The notes: a model not told the origin generated them from the sequence alone. A stretch of DNA of 64,000 nt from Phytohabitans aurantiacus (GCF_027923225.1 NZ_BSDI01000047.1:1-64000), one strand, 5' to 3'. Positions 19,452 through 30,600 are shown, counted from the first letter of the stretch. Program-made: numbers and translations.

Positions 19452-20498
19452 ATGCGGGAACGAGTGATCCTCGTCGTCGGTTACGACGGGACGGAACTGC
19501 TCGACATCGGCTGCATCACCTCCAGTCTCGCCATCGCCAACCGCATCGGCGCCAACCCGCCCTACCGCTGGGTGTTCGCGACGCTGGGCGGAAACACGAT
19601 CACGTGCGACTCGGCGTTGCAGGTGCATTCGCAGGCGGCGGTCGAGCGGTTCAACGAGCCGCTCGACACGCTGCTGGTCTGCGGGGGCCTCGGCCACACC
19701 CGGGCCGCGGAAAACCAGCTTCTCGTCGGCCACGTCCGCCGGCTGTCGACGCTGGCGCGCCGCGTGGCGTCGGTCTGCACGGGCGCGACCGTACTGGCCG
19801 AGGCGGGCCTGCTGGCCGGCCGGCGCGCCACCACGCACTGGCAGTTCGCGGAGGAGCTCGCGCGCAAGTACCCGGATGTGCTCGTCGACCCTGACCCGAT
19901 CTACATCCGCGAGGGCGACATCGCCACGTCGGGCGGGGTCACCAGCGCGCTCGACCTGACCCTGTCGTTCATCGAGGAAGACCACGGGATGGCGCTGGCG
20001 CGGGGCGTCGCGCTGGGCGTCGTGGCCTACCTGCAGCGGCCGGGCGCGCAGGCGCAGATGAGCATGTTCGTGTCGCGGCACTCGTCCGACGATCTGGTGG
20101 TGCGCCGCACGAGCAACCACATCGTCAGCCACCTCGGCGAAGACCTGAGCACGCCGGTGCTGGCCCGGCTGGCCGGGGTCAGCGAGCGGCACCTGTCGCG
20201 GCTGTTCCTCACCTATGTGCACGAGACGCCCGCGCAGTACGTGCGGCGGGCGCGCGCCGAGGCCGCCGCCCACCTGCTGCGCTCGACGGAGATGCCGGTG
20301 GCGGCGGTGGCGCGGCGGTGCGGGTTCGGCACGACCGAGTCGCTGCGGCAGGCGTTCATCACCCACTATTCGGTGCCGCCGTCCAAGTACAGGCAGGATC
20401 ACAGCGCAGGATTAGCGCGGCGCGGCGCAAGATTCCGGACATCATCGATGGCCGGGGCAGCGCCGGATCGTGCGCCACGCGCACGATCGACGGCATGA
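19452..20498 (+). CDS. GlxA-family AraC-type regulator (DJ-1/PfpI plus HTH)
   Basis: 348 residues. The N-terminal DJ-1/PfpI domain (about 1-175) has the nucleophile-elbow sequence VASVCTGATVLAEAGLL; the C-terminal AraC domain (about 215-320) has LARLAGVSERHLSRLF and ARRCGFGTTESLRQAF. The ATG at 19452 has GGAGG only one base upstream; GTG 19464 may be the real start. Its stop overlaps the start of the next gene (ATGA), so it heads a three-gene operon. It probably senses a small molecule; the ligand is unknown. Confidence 0.88.
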   Translation: MRERVILVVGYDGTELLDIGCITSSLAIANRIGANPPYRWVFATLGGNTITCDSALQVHSQAAVERFNEPLDTLLVCGGLGHTRAAENQLLVGHVRRLSTLARRVASVCTGATVLAEAGLLAGRRATTHWQFAEELARKYPDVLVDPDPIYIREGDIATSGGVTSALDLTLSFIEEDHGMALARGVALGVVAYLQRPGAQAQMSMFVSRHSSDDLVVRRTSNHIVSHLGEDLSTPVLARLAGVSERHLSRLFLTYVHETPAQYVRRARAEAAAHLLRSTEMPVAAVARRCGFGTTESLRQAFITHYSVPPSKYRQDHSAGLARRGARFRTSSMAGAAPDRAPRARSTA

Positions 20499-21058
20499 CG
20501 GGGTTGATGAATCGCTGGCCGACGGCCCTCGCGCTGGTCTCGGCCGCTGGCGGGATTCTGGTACTGGTCCTGCTCGACCGCGACGCCGAGCTGTTCGGCC
20601 CGCTGGTCGCCATGATGGCGGCGATCTACCTGATGGCGTACGCGATCGGCCGCCCGGTGTCGGTGTGGGTGGCGCTGATCGTGCTGAGCACGCTGAACTC
20701 GGTGTTCCAGGTCCTGGACGACCGGGACGCGCTGGGTGTCCATCCGGGCGTGGCGATGGCGATCGTGCTGGTGTTGACGTGGTTGTGGACGGTGGCCCGG
20801 CGGCGGTACGCCGACTCCGGCACGTTCTCGCTGCAGACGCTCGGCATGGTGGGCTTCGGCGCGGTGACGCTGGTGGCGGCGGCGGTGGAGCCGCGGGCGG
20901 CCGTGGCGCTCGCCGGCGTCGGGTTCCTTGCGCACGGCGCCTGGGACGCGTATCACTACAGGGTGAACAAGGTCGTGCACCGGACGTACGCGGAGTTCTG
21001 CGGGGTCGTCGACCTCGTGACCGGGACGGCGCTGCTCGTCGCGGCGGCGACATCGTGA
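20495..21058 (+). CDS. Small integral membrane protein
   Basis: 187 residues with about six hydrophobic segments (for example WPTALALVSAAGGILVLVLL, LVAMMAAIYLMAYAIG, VWVALIVLSTLNSV, VAMAIVLVLTWLWTV, LVAAAVEPRAAVALAGVGFL). No family recognised. ATG 20495 overlaps the regulator stop (ATGA) and its own stop overlaps the next start (GTGA), indicating strict co-translation with the GlxA-type regulator and the DUF4188 protein. Confidence 0.75.
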   Translation: MTGLMNRWPTALALVSAAGGILVLVLLDRDAELFGPLVAMMAAIYLMAYAIGRPVSVWVALIVLSTLNSVFQVLDDRDALGVHPGVAMAIVLVLTWLWTVARRRYADSGTFSLQTLGMVGFGAVTLVAAAVEPRAAVALAGVGFLAHGAWDAYHYRVNKVVHRTYAEFCGVVDLVTGTALLVAAATS

Positions 21059-21588
21059 CCGAGCGATCTGGCGCGACGCGCGGGCGGCCGCTGCGGCAGA
21101 CCGCCGACCTCGGCCAGTACCCGGATCTCGTGGTGATCTATCTCGGCATGCGCGCGCGGTCGCCGCGCGGCATGGCGACGCTTTTCCGGTATGGGCCACG
21201 GATCCAGAAGTCGGCGGCGGCCAAGCCCGACGGCCTGCTTCGCCACGAGATGGTGACCTGGGGCCTGATCCCGCCGCACCTGGGGATGCGCCAGTACTGG
21301 CGTGACTTCGACTCGCTGGAGAAGTGGGCACGCACCGACCCGCACGCCCTGTGGTGGCGTGACCTGCTGAGTGACATGGGCGGCACCGGCTTCTGGCACG
21401 AGACGTACTTCGCGCGCGGCGGCATGGAGTCGGTCTTCCTCGACATGCCGCCGACCGGCTTCTCGGCGTTCGCGCCGGTGACCGACGCCCGCCAGTCGCT
21501 CTTCTCGGCCCGCCGCCGCCTGCGCCTGGCCGATGGTGAGGGGGCGGCACCGCCGCCGGTGACCGAGCAGCAGCTCTACGACACGTGA
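21055..21588 (+). CDS. DUF4188 family protein
   Basis: 177 residues. The sequence LVVIYLGMRARSPRGMATLF, with later FARGGMESVFLDMPPTGFSAFAPV, matches DUF4188, a dimeric alpha/beta-barrel-like family related to heme-dependent aldoxime dehydratase/monooxygenase folds (from memory). GTG 21055 overlaps the membrane-protein stop. Transcription ends at the hairpin immediately after its TGA. Enzymatic activity is not established. Confidence 0.72.
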   Translation: MTERSGATRGRPLRQTADLGQYPDLVVIYLGMRARSPRGMATLFRYGPRIQKSAAAKPDGLLRHEMVTWGLIPPHLGMRQYWRDFDSLEKWARTDPHALWWRDLLSDMGGTGFWHETYFARGGMESVFLDMPPTGFSAFAPVTDARQSLFSARRRLRLADGEGAAPPPVTEQQLYDT

Positions 21589-21622
21589 AAAGGGCGCCGG
21601 GCCAGTGGCCCGGCGCCCTTTT
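21588..21622. terminator. Bidirectional intrinsic terminator
   Basis: Perfect 16-bp stem AAAAGGGCGCCGGGCC / GGCCCGGCGCCCTTTT around a three-base loop (21604-21606). The right arm runs into a T-run on the plus strand and the left arm supplies one on the minus strand. It lies between the convergent DUF4188 gene and the exported protein gene ending at 21636. Confidence 0.92.
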
Positions 21623-21635
21623 TGGGACCCCCCGG

Positions 21636-22340
21636 TCAGGCGGTCACAGTGATGGACGACGCCGGGTCCGTGGTGTCGGTGATCTCGTAGGTGGCGCTGA
21701 ACGTGGCGCTGGTCGCGGCGGTCGGGCAGCCGAAGCCACCAGTCACCACGATCGGCACGTCGACGCCGGCCGAGAAGTCGAGCACGGAGGCGGAGCCGCC
21801 GGAGCCGTTGGTCCACGGCCCGGTGACCGTCGCGGGACCGTTCGGCGCGACCGTCACGGTGCACGAGGCGAGGCCGGAGATCTGCGTGACCACGCCGCCG
21901 GTCGGGATCGTCAGGGTGCCCGTCGATCCGGCCGGGTCGTACTGGAGCGAGATCGTCCAGTCGCCGCTCGTCGTGCTGGTCGCGTTGGTGAGGAAGACGC
22001 TCGTCGGGCACGCGCCGCCGTTGTTGTTGAACGTCGGCGCCGCGACGGACGACGTGACCGCCCCATCGGGGCTGGCGTTGCCGGGCTCGGCCGGCACGGC
22101 GCCGGACGTGCTCGACGTGTTGCAGTTGACGCTGACGGCGCCGACCACGAAGTCAGCCGTCGTGCCGGACGCGAGGGCGGCGGAGAAGCCGTGCCCGGCC
22201 GGGGTGACGGTGGTGGAAGACGCGGCGAGCGCGGGGGTGGCCGAGACGGCGAGGGCGACGGCGAGACCGCCGATGACCAGGCCGAACCTGCCTGCCATCC
22301 GATTGAGCATTGGAGTGAGCGTGGGGGACGTGGGTGTCAT
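21636..22340 (-). CDS. Secreted protein with four cysteines
   Basis: 234 residues. An N-terminal Sec signal (MLNRMAGRFGLVIGG then LAVALAVSATPALA, cleavage after ALA about residue 40) precedes a threonine/serine/glycine-rich beta-type domain. Four cysteines (in VNCNTS, GACPTS, ASCTVT, FGCPTA) could form two disulphides outside the cell. ATG 22340 has GGGAG six bases upstream. No family recognised. It shares a promoter/operator layout with the DUF6230 gene at 22487-23104. Confidence 0.7.
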   Translation of the reverse strand: MTPTSPTLTPMLNRMAGRFGLVIGGLAVALAVSATPALAASSTTVTPAGHGFSAALASGTTADFVVGAVSVNCNTSSTSGAVPAEPGNASPDGAVTSSVAAPTFNNNGGACPTSVFLTNATSTTSGDWTISLQYDPAGSTGTLTIPTGGVVTQISGLASCTVTVAPNGPATVTGPWTNGSGGSASVLDFSAGVDVPIVVTGGFGCPTAATSATFSATYEITDTTDPASSITVTA

Positions 22341-22371
22341 CTCGAACTCCCTGGGGGTGGAGCGAACCGAG

Positions 22372-22434
22372 ATCCAGAAAAGGACGATTTTCTGGATTAC
22401 CCGAACGGTATGTGCATGCCTCGATCTAAGTCAA
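22372..22434 (-). promoter_or_regulatory. Promoter with 26-bp inverted repeat at the transcript start
   Basis: On the minus strand, -35 TTGACT (22434-22429), an 18-base spacer and -10 TACCGT (22410-22405). Seven bases later begins a perfect inverted repeat with arms ATCCAGAAAA/TTTTCTGGAT and a six-base loop (22372-22397). The layout matches that upstream of the DUF6230 gene. Confidence 0.65.
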
Positions 22435-22486
22435 GGGCGGGAGAGCGGGATCCCCGCTCCCCCGCCCTCGCGGAGAACCAAACCTG

Positions 22487-23104
22487 CTAGAAGCACTCGT
22501 CCTTGCCGCGCTTGATCTCCATGTGCAGGCCCGACAGCTTGAAGGTTCCGGCGGAGGTGGCCCAGGCCACCTGGCGCAGGTCTTCGATGTGGACCACGTC
22601 GGCCTGCTGGCTGAAGAGGCTCTGGAGCCCCTTGCTGCCGGGCGGGCCCTTGTCCAGCGTGGACGCGTCCCGACCGATCTCCATGTTGGTGAAGGTCGCG
22701 TTGCCGTCCATCTGGGACATGTCGACGAACATGTTCGTGGCCACCACCGGGGTGTCCTTGCCGGCGGTCAGCTTGAGGCTGATGTCGCCGACGACCGGGA
22801 GCGTGGTGAGCACGGACTGGCACAGGTTCGTCAACTCGGCACGCTTCATCGCGGCGATCGCGACCGGCTCCGGCGAGTTGCCGGCGTGCTGGTCGATCCA
22901 TCCGTAGTTGACGAAGCCGGTGGCGTCCAATGTGTCCGCCGATACCTTGAACTGCTGGCCGGAGACCAGGAAGGTGGCCGCCAGCGCGCCGTTCGATATG
23001 AGCGCCAGGACCCCTACGGTCATGGCGGTCACCACACCCGCGGCCATCCCGAACCGGCGCCAGTTCGTGCGGCCCTGCGGCAGGGTGCGGTCTGAATCAC
23101 CCAT
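22487..23104 (-). CDS. DUF6230 family exported/membrane-anchored protein
   Basis: 205 residues. After a short cytoplasmic leader (GRTNWRRFG) one hydrophobic segment (MAAGVVTAMTVGVLALISNG, about residues 20-39) acts as anchor or signal; the mature part includes LVSGQQFKVSADTLDATGFV and IEDLRQVAWATSAGTFKLSG, typical of DUF6230. In Streptomyces this family is usually next to DUF6114; that partner is not seen here. ATG 23104 has AAGGAG five bases upstream. Function unknown. Confidence 0.8.
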   Translation of the reverse strand: MGDSDRTLPQGRTNWRRFGMAAGVVTAMTVGVLALISNGALAATFLVSGQQFKVSADTLDATGFVNYGWIDQHAGNSPEPVAIAAMKRAELTNLCQSVLTTLPVVGDISLKLTAGKDTPVVATNMFVDMSQMDGNATFTNMEIGRDASTLDKGPPGSKGLQSLFSQQADVVHIEDLRQVAWATSAGTFKLSGLHMEIKRGKDECF

Positions 23105-23132
23105 GCGTTCTCCTTCAATGACGATGGGATCG

Positions 23133-23194
23133 ATCCAGAAAAGAGCATAGTTCTGGATAGACGCAACGTAGCCCCGGAGCGAACAGCCCGTCAA
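23133..23194 (-). promoter_or_regulatory. Promoter with 26-bp inverted repeat, DUF6230 gene
   Basis: Minus-strand -35 TTGACG (23194-23189), an 18-base spacer, -10 TACGTT (23170-23165). Six bases later is ATCCAGAA...TTCTGGAT (23133-23158), again 26 bp overall. It lies 29 bases from the start codon, against 32 for the other copy. Confidence 0.65.
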
Positions 23195-23228
23195 GGTCGT
23201 CGATCGGTTCACCGGACTGCGCCCGTTT

Positions 23229-23248
23229 TCCTTAAGTGCTCCTTAAGT
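23229..23248. promoter_or_regulatory. Two 9-bp direct repeats with 11-bp period
   Basis: TCCTTAAGT occurs twice separated by GC. A 9-bp repeat with 11-bp spacing is the footprint expected of an OmpR/PhoP-class response regulator dimer. It lies between the divergent DUF6230 and sigma-factor genes, about 140 bases from the latter start. Confidence 0.4.
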
Positions 23249-23390
23249 CTTCCTTTGCGTCGATCCAAGCATGGCCAGCCGGCGTACCAGACGGAAAGAT
23301 CACGGACGGTTGGGGGACCACGTGCACCACGTCAACGAAGCTCGGTACCGGGTCCGCCTGACGACCTCGCGCGGAAGCTAGGAGGCGGCC

Positions 23391-24050
23391 ATGGCCATCA
23401 CCGTCAGCAGCATGCGCGACGCCTGGTCGCGCCGCCCGGCGCCGCCGCGCGGTCGCCACTCGCGGACCGAGCGGGAAGAGGAGTACGCGCCACCGACCGG
23501 CCGCACCGGCATCCACCGGGCCGAGGGCGGTCTACTGCGCAGCCTGTACGACCAGCACGCCGAGCCGCTCCTCATGATCATCCTGGAGATGACCGACGGA
23601 GACCGCAGGCTCGCCGAGGAGGTGGTACGGGAGACGTTGCTCCGCGCGTGGCGCGAGGTCGACTCGATCGACGTCGCCGCCTCGTCGCTGCGCCCGTGGC
23701 TGGTCAGCCTCGCCCGGCGCATCCTGCGCGACATCGAACGCGACATGGAGTTCGAGGAGGAGCCACCACAACAGCGCCCCGTGTACCGCGAACCACCCGA
23801 CCGCTTCCCCGTGCTCGACATGGCCGACGACGTCGGGGCCGCGCTCCAGCGAATGATGGTGCTCGACGGCCTGCGCGCACTGCAGCGACCCGACCGTGAC
23901 ATCCTGGTCGAGGCGTACTTCCGCGGTCGGGGCGTGCGCGACGTGGCGGAGGAGCTCGACCTGCCACCGGAGACAGTGAAGTGGCGGCTCTTCTTCGCGC
24001 TTCGTGCGCTACAGAAGATCCTGCTCGGCGCCGGGAGCGAGGATGCCTGA
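23391..24050 (+). CDS. ECF-type RNA polymerase sigma factor
   Basis: 219 residues. Sigma region 2 lies about residues 48-115 (LLRSLYDQHAEPLLMIILEM, ETLLRAWREVDSIDV) and region 4 about 155-215 (LQRPDRDILVEAYFRGRGV, LDLPPETVKWRLFFALRALQ). AGGAGG precedes ATG 23391. The stop overlaps the anti-sigma start by eight bases, marking a sigma/anti-sigma unit. The extended basic N-terminus (RRPAPPRGRHSRTE) is unusual. Confidence 0.88.
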   Translation: MAITVSSMRDAWSRRPAPPRGRHSRTEREEEYAPPTGRTGIHRAEGGLLRSLYDQHAEPLLMIILEMTDGDRRLAEEVVRETLLRAWREVDSIDVAASSLRPWLVSLARRILRDIERDMEFEEEPPQQRPVYREPPDRFPVLDMADDVGAALQRMMVLDGLRALQRPDRDILVEAYFRGRGVRDVAEELDLPPETVKWRLFFALRALQKILLGAGSEDA

Positions 24051-24987
24051 CGAGCACTGCGTCCACCCGGACGTGGGTGCGTACGCCTTAGGGTTACTGG
24101 AGCCCGACGAGCGCGCGCGGTACGAACTGCACCTGCGCGGCTGCGCCCGGTGCAGCAGGGCGGTGCGCAGCCTGGCACCGCTGGTCGAGCTGCTCGGCGC
24201 CGTCGACGCGCGCAGCCTCCTGGCCGCCACCGATCCTCCGGTGCCGACCTCGCTGCGCATACCGGCTCCCCGCGTCGCCGACTCGCCGGTGACGCCGCGG
24301 CCCGTCACCCCGCCGGCCGCGCCCGCGTCCACCCGGTGGGCGCGCCACAGCCACCTGCTGCGCTGCGTCACCATCGCGGCCGCGGCGTCGACCGTGCTGG
24401 TGCTGGTTGGCTTCGTGACGTTCGCGGCCCGCTCCAGCGTCCACGAGCCGCCCATGGCCGCGGGTGCCACCACGGTCGAAGCCTCTCCGACGGGCGCCAC
24501 CCCGGCGCCGAACCGGCTGCGCTCGGGCACCCGGCCACGCCCGTCCACTCCGACGGTCGCACCCACGACGCCACCACCCGCGCAGACTCAGCCGCCGGCG
24601 ACCACGCCGCCGGTCGAGGAGGAGCCCGACACGCTGAGCGCGGTCGGCCCGCAGCCGGCCAGCGACACGCACGTCGCGCAGAACCCCGAGACCGGGGCGC
24701 ACGCGACCGTCGAGACCACCGAGGCCGACACCGGGACCGTCCGCACCGACCTGACCGTCGCGCTGACGAAGGTCGACGGGCCGCGCGAGGGCGTCGTCAT
24801 GGTGACCACCACGGCGGGCGAGACGACGGTCGCGACAAAGTGGCACATCGCGGAGGGCGGCGACGGGTCGACGGTATGGGCCAGCGCGCCGGTCGGTGCC
24901 GGCGAGATCGCTCGGGTCGACGTCGTCGACCACACCGGCACGGTGCTGGTCTCGGTGCCGGTCAACCCGGTCGACCCCAAGAAGTAG
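24043..24987 (+). CDS. Zinc-finger anti-sigma factor, membrane-anchored
   Basis: 314 residues. The N-terminal anti-sigma zinc finger is seen as HPDVGAYALGLLEPDE and the H-x3-C-x2-C motif in HLRGCARCSRAV. One transmembrane helix (VTIAAAASTVLVLVGFVTFA, about residues 122-141) leads to a proline/threonine-rich outer segment and a small C-terminal domain. This topology holds its sigma partner at the membrane until an outside signal arrives. The gene ends one base before the convergent LysR gene. Confidence 0.87.
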   Translation: MPDEHCVHPDVGAYALGLLEPDERARYELHLRGCARCSRAVRSLAPLVELLGAVDARSLLAATDPPVPTSLRIPAPRVADSPVTPRPVTPPAAPASTRWARHSHLLRCVTIAAAASTVLVLVGFVTFAARSSVHEPPMAAGATTVEASPTGATPAPNRLRSGTRPRPSTPTVAPTTPPPAQTQPPATTPPVEEEPDTLSAVGPQPASDTHVAQNPETGAHATVETTEADTGTVRTDLTVALTKVDGPREGVVMVTTTAGETTVATKWHIAEGGDGSTVWASAPVGAGEIARVDVVDHTGTVLVSVPVNPVDPKK

Positions 24988-25935
24988 TCAACTCCAGATC
25001 GTGACGTAGACAGGCGGGCGGAACCGGGACGGCGGAACCCCCCGACCGGGCGCCGCCATGAGCTGCATCGCGTCCGGAGTGCTCAGGAAGTTACGTAACC
25101 GGCGCGCCGCCTCGGACCGGCGGTCGGGGCGCAGCGTCGTCACGTACCAGCATCCGTGCGCCGGCGTACGCTCACTGTCCACAATGGACAACTCGCCGCG
25201 GCGCAGGCGCCGGGCCACGAGGCTGGCCACCGCGGGCGCCACGCCGCCGCCATCCGCGGCCGCGGCCCACGCGGCGGTCTGGTTGGGAAACACCCGGATC
25301 TGGGCGTCGGGCACCCGAAAACCGCGCAACAACCGGCCCGTGTCGCTGTCCGGGTCCGTCGCGGAAGGGTCGACGAGCCACGGCCACCGCCGAGGGTCGC
25401 TCTGCGAGCGGAAGCCGGGCGCACCGACGAGGACCATCCGGTACCGCAGCAGCGGTTCCGACGTCAGGCCGAGCTCCGGATCGGCGCCCAGGTCTGGCCC
25501 GAGCGCGACGTCGGCGAGCCGGTTCGGCAGCAGTACCCGCATCTCCGCACCCGTCGCGACGCCGGACGACGCCTCGAACGCCCCCGCCCACCGCCTTGTG
25601 AAAGCCTCGACCAGCGGCGTCGCGATGAACTCGGCGATCGTGCTGGTGACCAGCAGCCGCAACTGGGCGGGCGCGCCCCGCCCGGCGCGAACCGCGGCCT
25701 CCGCCTCGGCGCCGAGCGCGACCATCTGCGACGCGATGGCGAAGAGCCGGTTGCCGCCCTCCGTCAGCGTCATCGCGTTGCCGTCGCGCACGACGAGCTG
25801 GTCGCCCATGTGCTGGCGGAGCGCGGCCAGCGAGCGGGAGACGGCGGGCTCACTGACGCCCAGCACGTCGGCGGCCGCCTTGACCGACCGCAGCCGCGCC
25901 ACGAGCACGAACACCCCGAGCTGAGTGAGTGTCAC
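24988..25935 (-). CDS. LysR-family regulator of the cox operon
   Basis: 315 residues. The LysR helix-turn-helix lies about residues 1-60 (LTQLGVFVLVARLRSVKAAA, VSEPAVSRSLAALRQHMGD), followed by the periplasmic-binding-like effector domain (LRLLVTSTIAEFIATPL onward). GTG 25935 is the start. It is divergent from coxM with 77 bases between, the usual position for an activator of CO dehydrogenase genes. The effector is not known; CO itself is possible only indirectly. Confidence 0.88.
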   Translation of the reverse strand: MTLTQLGVFVLVARLRSVKAAADVLGVSEPAVSRSLAALRQHMGDQLVVRDGNAMTLTEGGNRLFAIASQMVALGAEAEAAVRAGRGAPAQLRLLVTSTIAEFIATPLVEAFTRRWAGAFEASSGVATGAEMRVLLPNRLADVALGPDLGADPELGLTSEPLLRYRMVLVGAPGFRSQSDPRRWPWLVDPSATDPDSDTGRLLRGFRVPDAQIRVFPNQTAAWAAAADGGGVAPAVASLVARRLRRGELSIVDSERTPAHGCWYVTTLRPDRRSEAARRLRNFLSTPDAMQLMAAPGRGVPPSRFRPPVYVTIWS

Positions 25936-25954
25936 GGGCCCACAATACGGCGGC

Positions 25955-25968
25955 TAACCGTTTGGTTA
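25955..25968. promoter_or_regulatory. Inverted repeat between lysR and coxM
   Basis: TAACC-GTTT-GGTTA, perfect 5-bp arms, 20 bases upstream of the lysR start and 45 bases from coxM. It is a plausible LysR recognition site in the divergent promoter. Confidence 0.45.
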
Positions 25969-26012
25969 TCGGCCCGTTGCCATGCCTTCGCGCGGGCGCG
26001 GAGGATGGCGCG

Positions 26013-26888
26013 ATGCAGGTACCCGCGCACTTCGAGTACGAACGGGCGACCAGTGTGGACCACGCGATCACCCTCCTCGCACGTTGGGGCAGCGAGGCGA
26101 GGGTGGTCGCGGGAGGTCACAGCCTCATCCCGATGATGAAGCTGCGGCTGGCCCGGCCGGAGGCCCTGATCGACATCAATGAGCTGGCGGAGCTGGTGTA
26201 CATCCGGCTCGCCGACGGCGTGCTGCGGGTGGGAGCGATGACCCGCCACGCCGAACTTCTCGCCAACCCCGTGGTCGGCGAGCACTATCCGATTTTCCAC
26301 GACGCGGAGCGGGTCATCGCCGACCCGATCGTGCGTAACCGGGGCACAGTGGGCGGTTCGCTGTGCCAAGCGGACCCGTCCGAGGACCTGTCGGCCGCGT
26401 TCGCCGCGGTCGACGCCTTGGCCGTCGTCCGCGGGCCGGGCGGTGAGCGCACCGTGCCGATCCGCGAGTTCCACATTGGACCGTACGAGACGGTGGTCGA
26501 GCCCGGCGAGCTCCTCACCGAGATCCGGGTGCCGGTGCGCCCGGGCGGCAGCTCGGCGTACGAGAAGGTGGAGCGCCGGGTCGGCGACTGGGCCGTGGCG
26601 GCGGCCGGCGCGGCCGTGTGGCTCGACGGCGACACCATCGCCGACGCGGGCGTCGGCCTCACTGCGGTCGGCGCGGACCACTTCTGCTCGCCGGCGGCCG
26701 AGGCGGTGCTGCGCGGCGCGCCCGCCACCGAGGAGACCTTCGCCGCCGCCGGACGGGCGGCGGCCGAAAGCTGCCGGCCCTCCGCCGACCAGCGCGGACC
26801 GGTCGACTACAAGCGCCACCTGGCGGGCGAACTGACGGTACGGGCACTGCGCCGGGCGGTCGCTCGGGCACGGGGACAGGAGGCATGA
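26013..26888 (+). CDS. coxM: CO dehydrogenase medium (FAD) subunit
   Basis: 291 residues, normal for CoxM. The FAD-binding signatures are AGGHSLIPMMKLRLA (about residue 32) and RNRGTVGGSLCQADPSED (about 110); the C-terminal CO-dehydrogenase flavoprotein domain follows. It passes electrons from the CoxS iron-sulphur clusters to the respiratory chain at the cytoplasmic membrane. GGAGG at 26000-26004 sets ATG 26013. The stop overlaps coxS (ATGA), first of a four-gene coupled operon. Confidence 0.93.
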   Translation: MQVPAHFEYERATSVDHAITLLARWGSEARVVAGGHSLIPMMKLRLARPEALIDINELAELVYIRLADGVLRVGAMTRHAELLANPVVGEHYPIFHDAERVIADPIVRNRGTVGGSLCQADPSEDLSAAFAAVDALAVVRGPGGERTVPIREFHIGPYETVVEPGELLTEIRVPVRPGGSSAYEKVERRVGDWAVAAAGAAVWLDGDTIADAGVGLTAVGADHFCSPAAEAVLRGAPATEETFAAAGRAAAESCRPSADQRGPVDYKRHLAGELTVRALRRAVARARGQEA

Positions 26889-27363
26889 CGAACATGACGA
26901 CGCGGATCACCGTCACAGTGAACGGCGAGGAGCACACCGCCGAGGTCGAGCCCAGGACACTCCTCGTGCACTTTCTGCGCGATCAGTTAGGCCTGACCGG
27001 CACGCACTGGGGCTGCGACACGTCCAACTGCGGCGTCTGCACGGTCACGCTCGACGGCACGCCCGTCAAGTCGTGCACGGTACTGGCCGTGATGGCGCAC
27101 AACCACAGCGTCGGCACTGTGGAGGGGCTGGAGCGAGACGGCAAGCTCGACCCGGTGCAGCAAGGATTCGTCGAGTGCCACGGACTCCAATGTGGATTCT
27201 GCACGCCGGGCATGATGCTCACCGCCCGCTGGCTGCTCGACAACAACCCGGACCCGTCGGAGACCGAGATCCGCGAGGCGATCTCCGGCCAGTCCTGCCG
27301 GTGCACCGGTTACGAGAACATCGTGCGGTCGGTGCAGTGGGCGGCTCGCCAGGAGGTCACGCG

Positions 27364-27367
<4 letters not shown>
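26885..27367 (+). CDS. coxS: CO dehydrogenase small (2Fe-2S) subunit
   Basis: 160 residues. The plant-type ferredoxin cluster is bound by GCDTSNCGVCTV...KSC and the second by HGLQCGFCTPGMML and SCRCTGYENIV; all eight cysteines are present. It connects the molybdenum site of CoxL to the FAD of CoxM. ATG 26885 overlaps coxM; an ATG at 26894 is better spaced from AGGAGG and could be the true start. Confidence 0.93.
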
Positions 27368-29756
<2,389 letters not shown>

Positions 29757-29760
<4 letters not shown>

Positions 29761-30548
29761 CCGCCGCCCTGGAGGTGTCCGCCCGGGCCGAGGCGCTGCG
29801 TGCCCGGCGGACACCGTTCGTGCTCGCCACCGTCGTACGGGCGCAGCGGCCCACCAGCGCCAAGCCGGGCGACCGCGCGCTCGTACTGCCCGACGGCACG
29901 CTCGACGGGTTCGTCGGCGGCACCTGCGCCGCCGACGCCGTCCGGGGTGAAGGGCTGCGGCTGCTCGCCACCGGCGATTCGACGCTGCTGCGGATCACCC
30001 CCTCGCCCGCTTCTTCGGGTTCCCCGGAGGACGAGGAGGGGCTCGTGACGGTCAGCAACCCGTGCCTGTCCGGCGGTGCGCTCGACATCTTCCTGGAGGC
30101 GAACGTGCCGCCGCCGCTCGTGCGGATCTTCGGAGACGCCCCGGTGGCGCGGGCGCTCGTCGAGGTCGGGCGCGCCATGGGGTACGAGGTCGAGGCGACC
30201 GCCGACCCCACGGCACCGACACCGGCAGACGCCGCCGCGATGGTGATCGCCTCGCACGGCCGCGACGAGGAACCGGTACTCGCCGCGGCCCTCGCCGCCG
30301 GTGTGCCGTACGTGGCACTGGTGGCGAGCCGCAAGCGGGGCACGGCGGTACTGGGCGCGGTCGAGGGTGCGGCTGGCAAGGTCAGCTCCCCCGCCGGCCT
30401 CGACATCGGCGCCCGCACCCCGGCCGAGGTCGCCATCTCCATCTACGCCGAGCTGATCAAGTCCCGCCGCGCGGCGCCCCGCCCCCGCACCCAACTCCCC
30501 CTCCTCCCCCCTGCGGAGGGTGCCTGCTGCTCCCACCCCCACTCCTAG
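29757..30548 (+). CDS. XdhC/CoxF-type maturation factor
   Basis: 263 residues. The N-terminal XdhC-CoxI domain reads TPFVLATVVRAQRPTSAKPG and GTLDGFVGGTCAADAVRGEG; the C-terminal Rossmann-type domain contains RIFGDAPVARALVEVGRAMG and ends SSPAGLDIGARTPAEVAISI. Such proteins deliver or sulphurate the molybdenum cofactor of xanthine-dehydrogenase-family enzymes. ATG 29757 overlaps coxL (ATGA). It ends with TAG directly before the palindromic terminator. The C-terminal tail is proline-rich with a CCSHPH end. Confidence 0.88.
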
Positions 30549-30600
30549 TGATCAGGGCGTCCCTGAAGTCCCTCTAACGACTTGAGGGACGCCCTGATCA
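30549..30600. terminator. 52-bp palindrome between convergent genes, copy A
   Basis: Arms begin TGATCAGGGCGTCCCT and end AGGGACGCCCTGATCA. The left end abuts the xdhC-type stop, adding a second stop (TGA), and the right TGATCA provides the stop codon of the sigma-factor gene at 30598. This copy has a few mismatches in the inner stem. It has the same 52-bp length as copies at 36377 and 53368. Confidence 0.85.

Noticed and set aside
21636..23104. The two exported-protein genes as a single operon
   Set aside because: Each has its own promoter and inverted repeat, and 146 bases separate them; co-regulation is favoured over one transcript.
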